NCBI RefSeq assembly: GCF_900187385.1
Contig: NZ_FYEY01000001.1
Coordinates: forward strand, 6,076,001-6,140,000
Direction of reading: 5' to 3'
Source: Streptomyces sp. 2114.4
Lineage (GTDB): Bacteria; Actinomycetota; Actinomycetes; Streptomycetales; Streptomycetaceae
Length of the DNA: 64,000 nt
Shown: positions 48,062-56,422 of the stretch, in pieces
How positions within the stretch are numbered: position 1 is the stretch's first letter
Layout of the letters: each line of letters opens with the position of its first letter
The notes under the pieces: model-generated
What the model saw: the letters and a program-made list of their open reading frames with translations, nothing else
Told to the model about the DNA's origin: nothing
The model's database searches: none
Program-made: the position numbers and the translations under genes

Positions 48062-48535
48062 GGCAGTCATCGGACATCTGTGCGTACGATCGCCCGTCTC
48101 GCGGCCGTACACCGCCTCGCCTGCCGGTTTGACGACAAGGGGGGTCGGCGTGGATCCTTCGCCGAGTTCGCTTTGCGCGGAATTGAACCGGTCCGCCCGC
48201 CGGTCAGCGCGTGTGTGATGCCTCACAGGCGCGATTTTCCGGCCATTTACGCTCTGTGATCAAAAAGCCTGTCGGAATGCCGGGGACGTCCGGGTTTCCG
48301 GGGGGTGAGATCACGGGAAGTAGAGGTGATGGGCTGCGCGAGGTGCGACATTCGGACCGTGTACGGTCCTGATCGCCATCCAAACCGATCACCTCTTCAG
48401 GGGTGCGGTTGGGTGTCGATTGAGTAACAGACCTTGATGTGAGGCAAAATCTCCGCCTCAGGTCGGGCACAAGTCCGGCCTCTCACGCGTTACGAGCGCT
48501 GAGACACCGCAGACACCCAGAGGGGGAGAGCGAAA
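48062..48535 (+). promoter_or_regulatory. Structured upstream region of the DUF4193 gene
   Basis: About 470 bases without a gene. AGAGGTGAT (48322-48330) and ATCACCTCT (48388-48396) form a 9-bp inverted repeat enclosing the perfect palindrome GGACCGT-GT-ACGGTCC (48354-48369). The nested arrangement could be a two-helix RNA leader element or two operators. It ends about 140 bases before the DUF4193 start, which has SD GAGGGGGAGAG. Confidence 0.55.
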
Positions 48536-48838
48536 ATGGCTACGGATTACGACACCCCACGCAAGACCGACGACGACCTCAACGAGGACAGCATCGAAGA
48601 GCTGAAGTCGCGGCGGAACGACAAGTCCGCCTCGGCCGTCGACGTCGACGAGTTCGAGCAGGCCGAGGGCCTGGAGCTGCCCGGCGCGGACCTGTCCAAC
48701 GAAGAACTGGCCGTGCGCGTGCTGCCCAAGCAGCAGGACGAGTTCACGTGCATGAGCTGCTTCCTGGTCCACCACCGCAGCCAGCTCGCCGCGGAGGACA
48801 AGAACGGGCAGCCGATCTGCCGCGACTGCGCGGCCTGA
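48536..48838 (+). CDS. DUF4193 zinc-ribbon protein
   Basis: Encodes 100 residues. The N-terminal ~65 residues are acidic and probably disordered. The C-terminus has Cys72-X2-Cys75 and Cys95-X2-Cys98 (CMSCFLV, CRDC), a zinc ribbon. Highly conserved in actinobacteria near dut and DUF3710 genes; function unknown to me. The strong SD and short codon-biased reading frame suggest high expression. Confidence 0.9.
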   Translation: MATDYDTPRKTDDDLNEDSIEELKSRRNDKSASAVDVDEFEQAEGLELPGADLSNEELAVRVLPKQQDEFTCMSCFLVHHRSQLAAEDKNGQPICRDCAA

Positions 48839-48852
48839 GTCCGGTCTACGCC

Positions 48853-49752
48853 GTGGCAGGCGTGAACCCGTTCCGCAAGGGCTCCAAGGGCGTCGAAGGC
48901 TCGGCGGCCGGCGCACGATCACGCGAGAAAACCGCGCCCGTGCCCGCCGACCCGAGCGCCCTTCCCGCGGAACGGACGACCGGCGCACTGCGGTGGGGTC
49001 ACCTCCCGCTCGGGCGAAGCCGAGAGCGGGGGAGGGGCCGCACGGCCTCGCTCGCGGCCATGGCCGGCCGTGGCGCCGGAAGAACCGGCGGCAGGGTACG
49101 GGCCGGGCTGGCCGTGATCGCCGACCGGATCATCGAGACCGCCCCGCGGGTTCCGGTCCGTGACCTTGCCACCCTGCGCGCCCAGTTCCCCGGACTGACC
49201 CCCGAGGACCTGGCCGACAAGCTGGTCGCCGGTGCCTGCGCAGCCACCGGAGCCGTCGGAGCGGGCGTCGGAGCGGCAGCGATGCTGCCCGTACCGCCCG
49301 CCATGCCGGCCGAGCTGGCCGCCGAGGTCACCGGCGTCGCCTCGGTCGAGATCAAACTGATCGCCGAGCTGCACGAGGTCTACGGCCTCCGGCCCGCCGG
49401 GAATTTCCGGCAGCGCGGTATGGCCTATCTGACGTCCTGGACGGAGGAGCGGGGCGTCGACCTCACCAAACCGGCCTCGCTCAACATCGCCCTCGGTGTG
49501 CAGATGAGGCGTGAGCTGCGCCAGCAGATCATGAAGCGCACGCTGCGCAACCTCCCCAACCTCGCCCCGTTCATGATCGGCGCCTCCGTCGGCGCGTTCA
49601 TGAACCGCAGGGACACCAGAAAGCTTGCGGAAAAAATCCGTAAGGACCTGCGCACGAAGCAGGTCCCCTGGGAGGCCCTTTCCCCCTTCGCGCCGGACGC
49701 CCCCGCGGGCGGCGAACCAACCGGAGAAGCTCCGCCGCCACCGGGCGGCTGA
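48853..49752 (+). CDS. Hypothetical actinobacterial protein with an in-frame repeat insertion
   Basis: Encodes 299 residues from GTG 48853 (GTG 48862 is also possible; SD unclear). I recognise no named family. A Gly/Ala-rich hydrophobic stretch (GAVGAGVGAAAMLPVPPAMPAELAAEVTG) at about 135-165 may contact membrane. Helical segments follow (SVEIKLIAELHEVYGL) and a basic C-terminal third (RRELRQQIMKRTLRNLPNLAP). Residues ~48-61 are encoded by a copy of a dispersed palindromic repeat. It follows the DUF4193 gene by 14 bases, so probably the same operon. Confidence 0.75.
   Translation: MAGVNPFRKGSKGVEGSAAGARSREKTAPVPADPSALPAERTTGALRWGHLPLGRSRERGRGRTASLAAMAGRGAGRTGGRVRAGLAVIADRIIETAPRVPVRDLATLRAQFPGLTPEDLADKLVAGACAATGAVGAGVGAAAMLPVPPAMPAELAAEVTGVASVEIKLIAELHEVYGLRPAGNFRQRGMAYLTSWTEERGVDLTKPASLNIALGVQMRRELRQQIMKRTLRNLPNLAPFMIGASVGAFMNRRDTRKLAEKIRKDLRTKQVPWEALSPFAPDAPAGGEPTGEAPPPPGG
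48995..49035 (+). repeat. Palindromic repeat, copy in the hypothetical gene
   Basis: 41 bases with the core GCTCGGGCGAAGCCGAGAGC flanked by CCTCCC and GGGGGAGG, forming a hairpin. It matches the kdpA copy at 53039-53081 in inverted orientation and lies in frame within coding sequence. Confidence 0.75.
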
Positions 49753-49770
49753 CCCGCCCCCGCGCGCCGG

Positions 49771-50214
49771 TCAGCCCCGTCCGGCCGCCAGCGCCGCCAC
49801 CAGACGCTCCGGCGTCCGCGTCGAGAGATAGGCGTACGGCGTCGGGTCCTGCGGATCGGTGATCTCCACCCGCACCGCGGTACGGATGTAGCCGCGCAGC
49901 AGCATGAACGCACGGGCGTCGGCCTTGTGCGTACGCCACGCCAGCGCCTCGTCCGCGTCCAGCGCCCGCGCCTCGCCCAGTGCCGTCACCGGGATCTTCG
50001 CGTCGCCGGCGATCAGGGCGCCGCCCACCACCCGGATCCGTGCCGAGCCGTACGAGCTCACCGCCACCGCGGACAGGGCCGCTCCGCCGATCAGTCCGCC
50101 CAGCATCCACAGCGTCCCCAGGGGGAGCAGCATCAGGGCGCAGGCGACGCCGATCATCGCGGCGATCACCCACCAGGACCGGGGCGCGGTGAGGCGTTCT
50201 TCGTACGGCTGCAT
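49771..50214 (-). CDS. DUF3093 membrane protein
   Basis: Encodes 147 residues; GCTGGAG precedes the ATG on the minus strand. Two adjacent membrane helices (about 13-33 and 36-55) follow the conserved YEERLTAPRSWW start. A soluble alpha/beta domain follows with RIRVVGGALIAGDAKIPVTALGEARALD. Conserved in actinobacteria beside dut; no known function. Divergent from the thioesterase gene by 58 bases. Confidence 0.88.
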   Translation of the reverse strand: MQPYEERLTAPRSWWVIAAMIGVACALMLLPLGTLWMLGGLIGGAALSAVAVSSYGSARIRVVGGALIAGDAKIPVTALGEARALDADEALAWRTHKADARAFMLLRGYIRTAVRVEITDPQDPTPYAYLSTRTPERLVAALAAGRG

Positions 50215-50272
50215 GGCTCCAGCTTGGCACGGCGGCGCGGGTCCGTTACGCGCGCGGGTAGGGTCTGACCTC

Positions 50273-50866
50273 GTGAGTGGAACTGACGAACCCAGGGCGC
50301 GGCTGACGCCACCGGCGGACGCCGTCGCTCCGGTCCGGCATGCCGACGCGCCGGCTCCCGGAGAGCTCCTCGGCGCGCACTACGACCGGTGCTTCGGCTG
50401 CGGCACGGGCCAGCCGCACGGCCTGCATCTGGAGGCACGGGCCGGCGACGGCGTGAGCGTGTCCGCCGAGTTCACCGTCAAGGAGGCCCACCAGGGCGCG
50501 CCGGGCCTGGCGCACGGCGGGGTGCTGGCCACCGCGCTGGACGAGACCCTGGGCTCGCTGAACTGGCTGCTGCGGGTGATCGCGGTGACCGGGCGGCTGG
50601 AGACCGACTTCGTACGGCCGGTGCCGCTGGGCACGGTGCTGCACCTGGACGCGCGGGTCACCGCGGTGCACGGGCGCAAGATCTACTCGACGGCCGTGGG
50701 GCGCATAGACGGTCCGGACGGCCCCGTCGCGGTGCGCGCCGAGGCCGTCTTCATCGAGGTGAAGGTCGACCACTTCATCGACAACGGCAGGACCGAGGAG
50801 ATCCAGGCGGCCATGTCCGACCCGGACCAGGTCAAGCGAGCGCGTGCCTTCGAGGTGAACCCATGA
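50273..50866 (+). CDS. PaaI-type hotdog-fold thioesterase
   Basis: Encodes 197 residues from GTG 50273. A hotdog domain at about 50-165 contains the conserved CFGCGTGQPHGL and the helix motif GAPGLAHGGVLATALDETLG, whose HGG and acidic residue form the usual acyl-CoA site. Hydrolyses an acyl-CoA or similar thioester. The stop overlaps the dut start (ATGA). Confidence 0.88.
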   Translation: MSGTDEPRARLTPPADAVAPVRHADAPAPGELLGAHYDRCFGCGTGQPHGLHLEARAGDGVSVSAEFTVKEAHQGAPGLAHGGVLATALDETLGSLNWLLRVIAVTGRLETDFVRPVPLGTVLHLDARVTAVHGRKIYSTAVGRIDGPDGPVAVRAEAVFIEVKVDHFIDNGRTEEIQAAMSDPDQVKRARAFEVNP

Positions 50867-51384
50867 GTCAGGGACGGAATCCGGTGGACGTACTGCTGCG
50901 GCGGCTGGATCCGGACGTGCCCGTTCCGGCGTACGGGCACCCCGGGGACGCGGGCGTGGATCTGGTGACCACCGAGGCCGCCGAGCTGGCGCCGGGGGAG
51001 CGCACCGTGCTGCCCACCGGGGTGTCGATCGCGCTGCCCGACGGGTATGCGGCCTTTGTGCACCCGCGGTCCGGACTGGCCGCGCGCTGCGGCCTGGCGC
51101 TGGTGAATGCCCCCGGGACGGTGGATGCCGGGTACCGTGGAGAGATCAAGGTGATCGTGGTCAATCTGGACCCGCGCGAGAGCGTGCGGTTCGAGAGGTT
51201 CGACCGGATCGCCCAACTGGTCGTCCAGCAGGTCGAGAAGGTGCGCTTCCACGAGGTGGCGGAACTTCCCGGCTCGGCGCGGGCCGAGGGGGGATTCGGT
51301 TCCACCGGCGGTCATGCGGCGGTGGGCGGCTCCACGGGCGGGAATGAATACGCATCGGTCGGTGCCGACCGGGAAGGACAGTGA
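50863..51384 (+). CDS. dut: dUTP diphosphatase
   Basis: Encodes 173 residues. The five trimeric-dUTPase motifs are in order: GHPGDAGVDL, PRSGLAARCG, NAPGTVDAGYRGEIKVIVVN, RIAQLVVQ and the C-terminal RAEGGFGSTG (the usual RGEGGFGSTG with Gly to Ala). It hydrolyses dUTP to dUMP and PPi, preventing uracil incorporation and feeding dTMP synthesis. An extra ~20 residues follow motif 5. Coupled to the thioesterase upstream and 1 base from DUF3710 downstream. Confidence 0.95.
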   Translation: MSQGRNPVDVLLRRLDPDVPVPAYGHPGDAGVDLVTTEAAELAPGERTVLPTGVSIALPDGYAAFVHPRSGLAARCGLALVNAPGTVDAGYRGEIKVIVVNLDPRESVRFERFDRIAQLVVQQVEKVRFHEVAELPGSARAEGGFGSTGGHAAVGGSTGGNEYASVGADREGQ

Positions 51385-51385
51385 C

Positions 51386-52150
51386 GTGTTCGGACGTCGC
51401 AAGAAGAACGAGGCTCCTGAAGAGTCGGTCGAGGACACCACGCTCGACGAGCACGCGGTGAGCGACGCCGACGAGGACGAGGCGCCGCAGCAGCGGCTCA
51501 ATCTTCCGCCCGCGCCGCGCCCCGACGGTCCCTGGGACGCGTCGGAGATCTCCGAGCCCGGCGAGGGCCGGGTGGACCTCGGCGGGCTGTTTGTGCCGGG
51601 TGTCGAGGGCATGGAGCTCCGGGTGGAGGTCGCCGGTGACGCCATCGTCGCCGCGACCGTGGTGCTGCAGGACAGCGCCGTGCAGCTGCAGGCCTTCGCC
51701 GCCCCCAAGAACGAGGGCATCTGGGGCGAGGTCCGCGAGGAGATCGCGGCCGGCATCACCCAGCAGGGCGGTGTCATCGACGAGGTCGAGGGCCCGCTGG
51801 GCTGGGAGCTGCGGGCCCAGGTGCCCGTACAGCTGCCGGACGGCACGAACGGTGTGCAGGTCGTGCGCTTCGTCGGTGTCGACGGCCCCCGGTGGTTCCT
51901 GCGCGGTGTGATCTCCGGCCAGGGCGCGGTGCAGCCGCAGGCCGCCGGCGTGCTGGAACACATCTTCCGGGACACCGTCATCATCCGCGGCGAGGGCCCG
52001 ATGGCCCCCCGCGACCCGATCGTCCTGAAGCTGCCGGACGACGCCCAGATGGTGCCGGACGGCGTGCAGCAGGACCAGGTCGAGCAGTCGCGTTTCGGCG
52101 GTGGTGTGGAGCGTCTGGAGCGTGGACCGGAGATCACCGAGATCCGCTGA
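51386..52150 (+). CDS. DUF3710 protein
   Basis: Encodes 254 residues from GTG 51386, AAGGA 8 bases upstream. N-terminus begins FGRRKKNE and is acidic for about 55 residues. The conserved domain (about 60-235) is beta-rich (GMELRVEVAGDAIVAATVVLQD, GPRWFLRGVISGQGA). Always found beside dut in actinobacteria; function unknown. Last gene of the thioesterase-dut unit, followed by a terminator. Confidence 0.92.
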   Translation: MFGRRKKNEAPEESVEDTTLDEHAVSDADEDEAPQQRLNLPPAPRPDGPWDASEISEPGEGRVDLGGLFVPGVEGMELRVEVAGDAIVAATVVLQDSAVQLQAFAAPKNEGIWGEVREEIAAGITQQGGVIDEVEGPLGWELRAQVPVQLPDGTNGVQVVRFVGVDGPRWFLRGVISGQGAVQPQAAGVLEHIFRDTVIIRGEGPMAPRDPIVLKLPDDAQMVPDGVQQDQVEQSRFGGGVERLERGPEITEIR

Positions 52151-52213
52151 GCACACCGCGCGGTGAAGCGGCGCGAATGCGTCCGCTTTCTCGGCCGGAT
52201 AACGACGGTCGCA

Positions 52214-52247
52214 AGGGCCCGGGCCCCCGTTGAGGGGTCCGGGCCCT
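52214..52247 (+). terminator. Terminator of the dut/DUF3710 unit
   Basis: 14-bp stem (52214-52227 with 52234-52247) with one G-T pair, 6-base loop, followed by CGTTGTTTGT. Confidence 0.88.
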
Positions 52248-52397
52248 CGTTGTTTGTGCAGGTCAGCTCCAAACGCGTATGAAATCCGTCAACGGAGCGC
52301 TAATGGCCGTAAGGGAGGCGTCAACAGTGTTCAAGCCGCGTCGGAAGGGCGCTTTGCTTTGGGGGTCCTGATCCCCCCATCCATCTAGGAGCACACG

Positions 52398-52481
52398 ATG
52401 GCCGACGTGGCCTTCGTCGTTGTCACGATCGCGGTCTTCGCGTTGGTGGCTCTCGTCGCCAAGGGGGTGACGAAGCTGTGA
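52398..52481 (+). CDS. 27-residue membrane peptide upstream of kdpF
   Basis: ATG 52398 preceded by AGGAG (52386-52390) encodes a single hydrophobic helix (VAFVVVTIAVFALVALVA) ending KGVTKL. The stop overlaps the kdpF GTG (GTGA), so it is translationally coupled to the Kdp operon. It resembles KdpF in size and topology but is a separate reading frame. The direct repeats CGTCAAC at 52287-52293 and 52319-52325 upstream may belong to the operon's control region. Function unknown. Confidence 0.8.
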   Translation: MADVAFVVVTIAVFALVALVAKGVTKL

Positions 52482-52567
52482 CCATCGAGAACATCGTCGG
52501 CCTGATCGTTGCCGTCGCCCTGCTGGGATACCTGGTCCTCGCCCTCGTCTTCCCGGAGAGGTTCTGA
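52478..52567 (+). CDS. kdpF: KdpF, K+-ATPase small subunit
   Basis: Encodes 29 residues: one membrane helix (IVGLIVAVALLGYLVLALVFPERF), with the typical ending LVFPERF. KdpF stabilises the KdpABC potassium pump. GTG start overlaps the upstream peptide's stop; kdpA starts 7 bases after. Confidence 0.92.
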   Translation: MTIENIVGLIVAVALLGYLVLALVFPERF

Positions 52568-52574
52568 GCACCGA

Positions 52575-54290
52575 ATGAGCCCCTTTCTCGCAGGCGTGCT
52601 CCAGCTGATAGCGCTCACCGCGGCGCTGGCCCTGGCGTACCGCCCCCTCGGCGACTACATGGCCGCCGTCTACGCGTCCCCCAAGCACCTGCGTATCGAG
52701 AAGGTCATCTACCGCTGCATCGGCGCCAATGCGGATGCCGAGATGCGCTGGCCCGCCTATCTGCGCGGCGTCCTGGCGTTCTCCGCGGCGGGCGTGCTCT
52801 TCCTCTACCTGCTGCAGCGCGTCCAGGGCGGTATGCCGCTGTCCCTCGGCTTCGCGTCGATCAGCCCGGACCAGGCGTTCAACACCGCGGCGTCCTTCGT
52901 CGCCAACACCAACTGGCAGTCCTACAGCGGCGAACAGGCGATGGGCCACGTCGTGCAGACCGCCGGTCTCGCGGTGCAGAACTTCGTCTCCGCCGCCACC
53001 GGCATGGCCGTCGCCATCGCCCTGGTACGCGGCTTCGCCCTCCCCCGAGCTCTCGGCTCCGCTCGAGCAGGGGGTACCCCCATCCGCACCGGCGAGCTCG
53101 GCAACTTCTGGGCCGACCTGGTCCGCGGCACCGTACGGGTGCTGCTGCCGATCGCCGTCATCGGTGCCCTGGTCCTGGTCGCCTGTGGTGCCGTCCAGAA
53201 CTTCTCGGGCATCCATGAGGTCGGTCAGTTCATGGGCGGCTCCCAGCAGACCAACGGCGGCGCGGTCGCCTCCCAGGAGGTCATCAAGGAACTGGGCACC
53301 AACGGGGGCGGCTACTTCAACGCCAACTCCGCCCACCCCTTCGAGAACCCCAACGCCTTCACCAACCTCTTCGAGGTCTTCCTGATCCTGGTCATCCCGT
53401 TCGCGCTCACCCGGACCTTCGGCAAGCTGGTCGGGAACGTGAAGCAGGGCTACGCGATCCTCGCCACGATGGGCATCATCTGGCTCGGCTTCACCGCCCT
53501 GATGATGTGGACCGAGTTCGCCCACGGCGGCCCGGCCCTGCAGGCCGCGGGCGCCGCCATGGAGGGCAAGGAGACCCGCTTCGGCGTCGGTGGCTCCTCG
53601 ATCTTCTCGGTGGCCACCACCCTCACGTCCACCGGCGCGGTGGACTCCTTCCACTCCTCCTTCACGGCCTTCGGCGGCGGTATCCAGCTGCTCGGCATGA
53701 TGCTCGGTGAGATCGCGCCGGGCGGCGTGGGCTCCGGCCTCTACGGCATGCTCGTCATGGCGGTCATCGCGGTGTTCATCGCCGGCCTGATGGTCGGCCG
53801 CACACCCGAGTACCTGGGCAAGAAGATCGGCACCCGCGAGATCAAGCTCGCCGCTTGCTTCATTCTCATCACCCCGACGCTGGTGCTCGGCTTCACCGCC
53901 GCCTCGATGGTGCTGCCCGACGCACTGGGCTCGATGCTCAACACCAAGGCGCTGGGCGCCGGTTCGCACGGCTTCTCCGAGGTGCTGTACGCGTTCACCT
54001 CCGGCGCCAACAACAACGGTTCGGCCTTCGGCGGCCTGAACGCCAATACGCCCTGGTACAACACCACGATCGGCCTGGCGATGCTGCTCGGCCGCTTCCT
54101 GCCGATGGTGTTCGTGCTCGCCCTGGCCGGCTCGCTCGCCGGGCAGAAGCCGGTCCCGGAGACCGCGGGCACCCTCCGTACCGAGAAGCCGCTCTTCGCC
54201 GGGCTGCTCGTCGGCACGATCCTGATCATCACCGGTCTGACCTACTTCCCGGCGCTGGCCCTCGGCCCGCTGGCGGAGGGACTGTCATGA
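52575..54290 (+). CDS. kdpA: KdpA, potassium-binding channel subunit
   Basis: Encodes 571 residues, about ten membrane helices. The four selectivity-filter-like P loops are visible (SFVANTNWQSY, GTNGGGYFNANSAHP, TLTSTGAVDS, SGANNNGSAFGG). KdpA binds and conducts K+ in the ATP-driven KdpFABC importer. Compared with the family, a 15-residue block (LPRALGSARAGGTPI, about residues 156-170) interrupts the loop before GELGNFWADL. It is encoded by a palindromic repeat and keeps the frame. ATG overlap with kdpB. Confidence 0.95.
   Translation: MSPFLAGVLQLIALTAALALAYRPLGDYMAAVYASPKHLRIEKVIYRCIGANADAEMRWPAYLRGVLAFSAAGVLFLYLLQRVQGGMPLSLGFASISPDQAFNTAASFVANTNWQSYSGEQAMGHVVQTAGLAVQNFVSAATGMAVAIALVRGFALPRALGSARAGGTPIRTGELGNFWADLVRGTVRVLLPIAVIGALVLVACGAVQNFSGIHEVGQFMGGSQQTNGGAVASQEVIKELGTNGGGYFNANSAHPFENPNAFTNLFEVFLILVIPFALTRTFGKLVGNVKQGYAILATMGIIWLGFTALMMWTEFAHGGPALQAAGAAMEGKETRFGVGGSSIFSVATTLTSTGAVDSFHSSFTAFGGGIQLLGMMLGEIAPGGVGSGLYGMLVMAVIAVFIAGLMVGRTPEYLGKKIGTREIKLAACFILITPTLVLGFTAASMVLPDALGSMLNTKALGAGSHGFSEVLYAFTSGANNNGSAFGGLNANTPWYNTTIGLAMLLGRFLPMVFVLALAGSLAGQKPVPETAGTLRTEKPLFAGLLVGTILIITGLTYFPALALGPLAEGLS
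53039..53081 (-). repeat. Palindromic repeat, copy inside kdpA
   Basis: 43 bases (CCTCCCCCGAGCTCTCGGCT on the plus strand, then CCGCTCGAGCAGGGGGTACC and CCC) form a GC hairpin. Same core, inverted, as the element at 48995-49035. GC palindromes of this kind ending in GGGGGTACCCCC are, as I recall, dispersed in Streptomyces intergenic DNA; here it is inserted in frame. Confidence 0.8.
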
Positions 54291-56422
54291 CCGCATCTGT
54301 GAAACAAGAGGAGCCCGGCTCCATGTCCACCGCCACTCCGACTCGCGCCCCGCACCAGGACGTCCCCAGCGGGCACAAGCCCGGCGACGGCCGCGTGGGC
54401 GGCGGTCTCTTCGACCCCAAGCAGCTGGTCACGTCCTTCCCGGACGCGATACGCAAGCTCGACCCGCGGGTGATGGTCAAGTCCCCCGTGATGTTCGTGG
54501 TCGAGGTCGGCTCCGTGCTGACCACGATCTTCGCCTGCACGTCTCCCTCGGACTGGTTCGGCTGGGCGATCGCCGTCTGGCTGTGGCTGACGGTCATCTT
54601 CGCCAACCTGGCGGAGGCGGTCGCCGAGGGCCGCGGCAAGGCGCAGGCCGACACCCTGCGCAAAGCCAAGACCGACACCGTCGCGCGCCGGCTGAACGGC
54701 AGCACCGAGGAGCAGGTCCCCGGCACCGAACTGCGCATCGGTGACCTGGTCGTCTGCGAGGCCGGCGACATCATCCCCGGTGACGGCGATGTCGTCGAAG
54801 GCGTGGCCTCGGTCGACGAGTCCGCCATCACGGGGGAGTCGGCCCCGGTCATCCGCGAGTCCGGCGGTGACCGCTCGGCCGTCACCGGCGGGACGAAGGT
54901 GCTCTCCGACCGCATCGTCATCAAGATCACGACGAAGCCCGGCGAGACCTTCATCGACCGGATGATCAACCTCGTCGAGGGCGCCGCACGGCAGAAGACC
55001 CCCAACGAGATCGCGCTCAACATCCTGCTCGCCTCGCTGACCATCGTCTTCCTGCTGGCGGTCGTCACCCTCCAGCCCTTCGCGATCTACGCGGGCGCCG
55101 AGCAGACCATGATCGTCCTGCTGGCGCTGCTGGTCTGTCTCATCCCGACGACCATCGGCGCGCTGCTCTCGGCCATCGGCATCGCCGGTATGGACCGCCT
55201 GGTGCAGCGCAACGTCCTGGCCATGTCCGGCCGCGCCGTGGAAGCCGCGGGCGATGTATCGACATTGCTGCTCGACAAGACCGGCACCATCACCCTCGGC
55301 AACCGCCAGGCCGCCGAGTTCGTCCCCGTCCGCGGCACCACCGAGGCCGAGGTCGCGGACGCCGCCCAGTTGTCCTCGCTGGCCGACGAGACCCCTGAGG
55401 GCCGCTCCATCGTCGTGCTCGCCAAGGAGAAGTACGGACTGCGCGAGCGCCACCAGGGCGAGTTGACGGACGCCGAGTGGGTCCCCTTCACCGCCCAGAC
55501 CAGGATGTCGGGTGTGGACGTCGACGGGCGCAAGGTCCGTAAGGGCGCGTCAGGTTCGGTCATCGCCTGGGTCAAGGAGCGCGGCGGCAGCGTCGCCGAG
55601 GACGCGCAGCAGCTCACCGAGGCCATTTCGCAGGCGGGCGGCACCCCGCTGCTGGTCGCCCTGGAGGACGAGAGCGGCCCCCGGGTCCTGGGTGTCATCC
55701 ACCTCAAGGACGTCGTCAAGGACGGCATGCGCGAACGCTTCACCGAGCTGCGCAAGATGGGCATCAAGACCGTCATGATCACGGGTGACAACCCGCTGAC
55801 GGCCAAGGCGATCGCCGACGAGGCCGGGGTGGACGACTTCCTTGCGGAGGCCACGCCCGAGGACAAGATGGCGCTCATCAAGCGGGAGCAGGCCGGCGGC
55901 AAGCTGGTCGCGATGACCGGCGACGGCACCAACGACGCCCCCGCGCTGGCACAGGCGGACGTCGGCGTGGCCATGAACACCGGTACCTCTGCCGCCAAGG
56001 AGGCCGGGAACATGGTGGACCTGGACTCCAACCCGACCAAGCTCATCGAGATCGTCGAGATCGGCAAGCAGTTGCTGATCACCCGGGGAGCACTGACGAC
56101 CTTCTCGATCGCCAACGACGTCGCGAAGTACTTCGCGATCATCCCGGCGATGTTCGCGGTGGCCTACCCCGGCCTGGACACCCTCAACATCATGCGGCTG
56201 TCCAGCCCCCAGTCCGCGATCCTCTCGGCGATCATCTTCAACGCGCTGATCATCGTCGCGCTGGTGCCGCTCGCCCTCAAGGGCGTGCAGTACCGGCCGG
56301 TCAGCGCCGACAGGATGCTGCGCCGCAACCTCGCCGTCTACGGACTGGGCGGTCTGATCGCACCGTTCATCGGCATCAAGCTCATCGACCTGCTCCTCAC
56401 TCTCCTCCCCGGAATCGGGTGA
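54287..56422 (+). CDS. kdpB: KdpB, P-type ATPase subunit
   Basis: Encodes 711 residues from ATG 54287 (ATGA overlap with kdpA). ATG 54323, 9 bases after GAGGAG, is a credible alternative. Type IA P-ATPase: TGES motif in ITGESAPV, phosphorylated Asp330 in DKTGT, GDGTND hinge and seven membrane helices. Hydrolyses ATP to drive K+ uptake by KdpA. Confidence 0.96.
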   Translation: MTASVKQEEPGSMSTATPTRAPHQDVPSGHKPGDGRVGGGLFDPKQLVTSFPDAIRKLDPRVMVKSPVMFVVEVGSVLTTIFACTSPSDWFGWAIAVWLWLTVIFANLAEAVAEGRGKAQADTLRKAKTDTVARRLNGSTEEQVPGTELRIGDLVVCEAGDIIPGDGDVVEGVASVDESAITGESAPVIRESGGDRSAVTGGTKVLSDRIVIKITTKPGETFIDRMINLVEGAARQKTPNEIALNILLASLTIVFLLAVVTLQPFAIYAGAEQTMIVLLALLVCLIPTTIGALLSAIGIAGMDRLVQRNVLAMSGRAVEAAGDVSTLLLDKTGTITLGNRQAAEFVPVRGTTEAEVADAAQLSSLADETPEGRSIVVLAKEKYGLRERHQGELTDAEWVPFTAQTRMSGVDVDGRKVRKGASGSVIAWVKERGGSVAEDAQQLTEAISQAGGTPLLVALEDESGPRVLGVIHLKDVVKDGMRERFTELRKMGIKTVMITGDNPLTAKAIADEAGVDDFLAEATPEDKMALIKREQAGGKLVAMTGDGTNDAPALAQADVGVAMNTGTSAAKEAGNMVDLDSNPTKLIEIVEIGKQLLITRGALTTFSIANDVAKYFAIIPAMFAVAYPGLDTLNIMRLSSPQSAILSAIIFNALIIVALVPLALKGVQYRPVSADRMLRRNLAVYGLGGLIAPFIGIKLIDLLLTLLPGIG

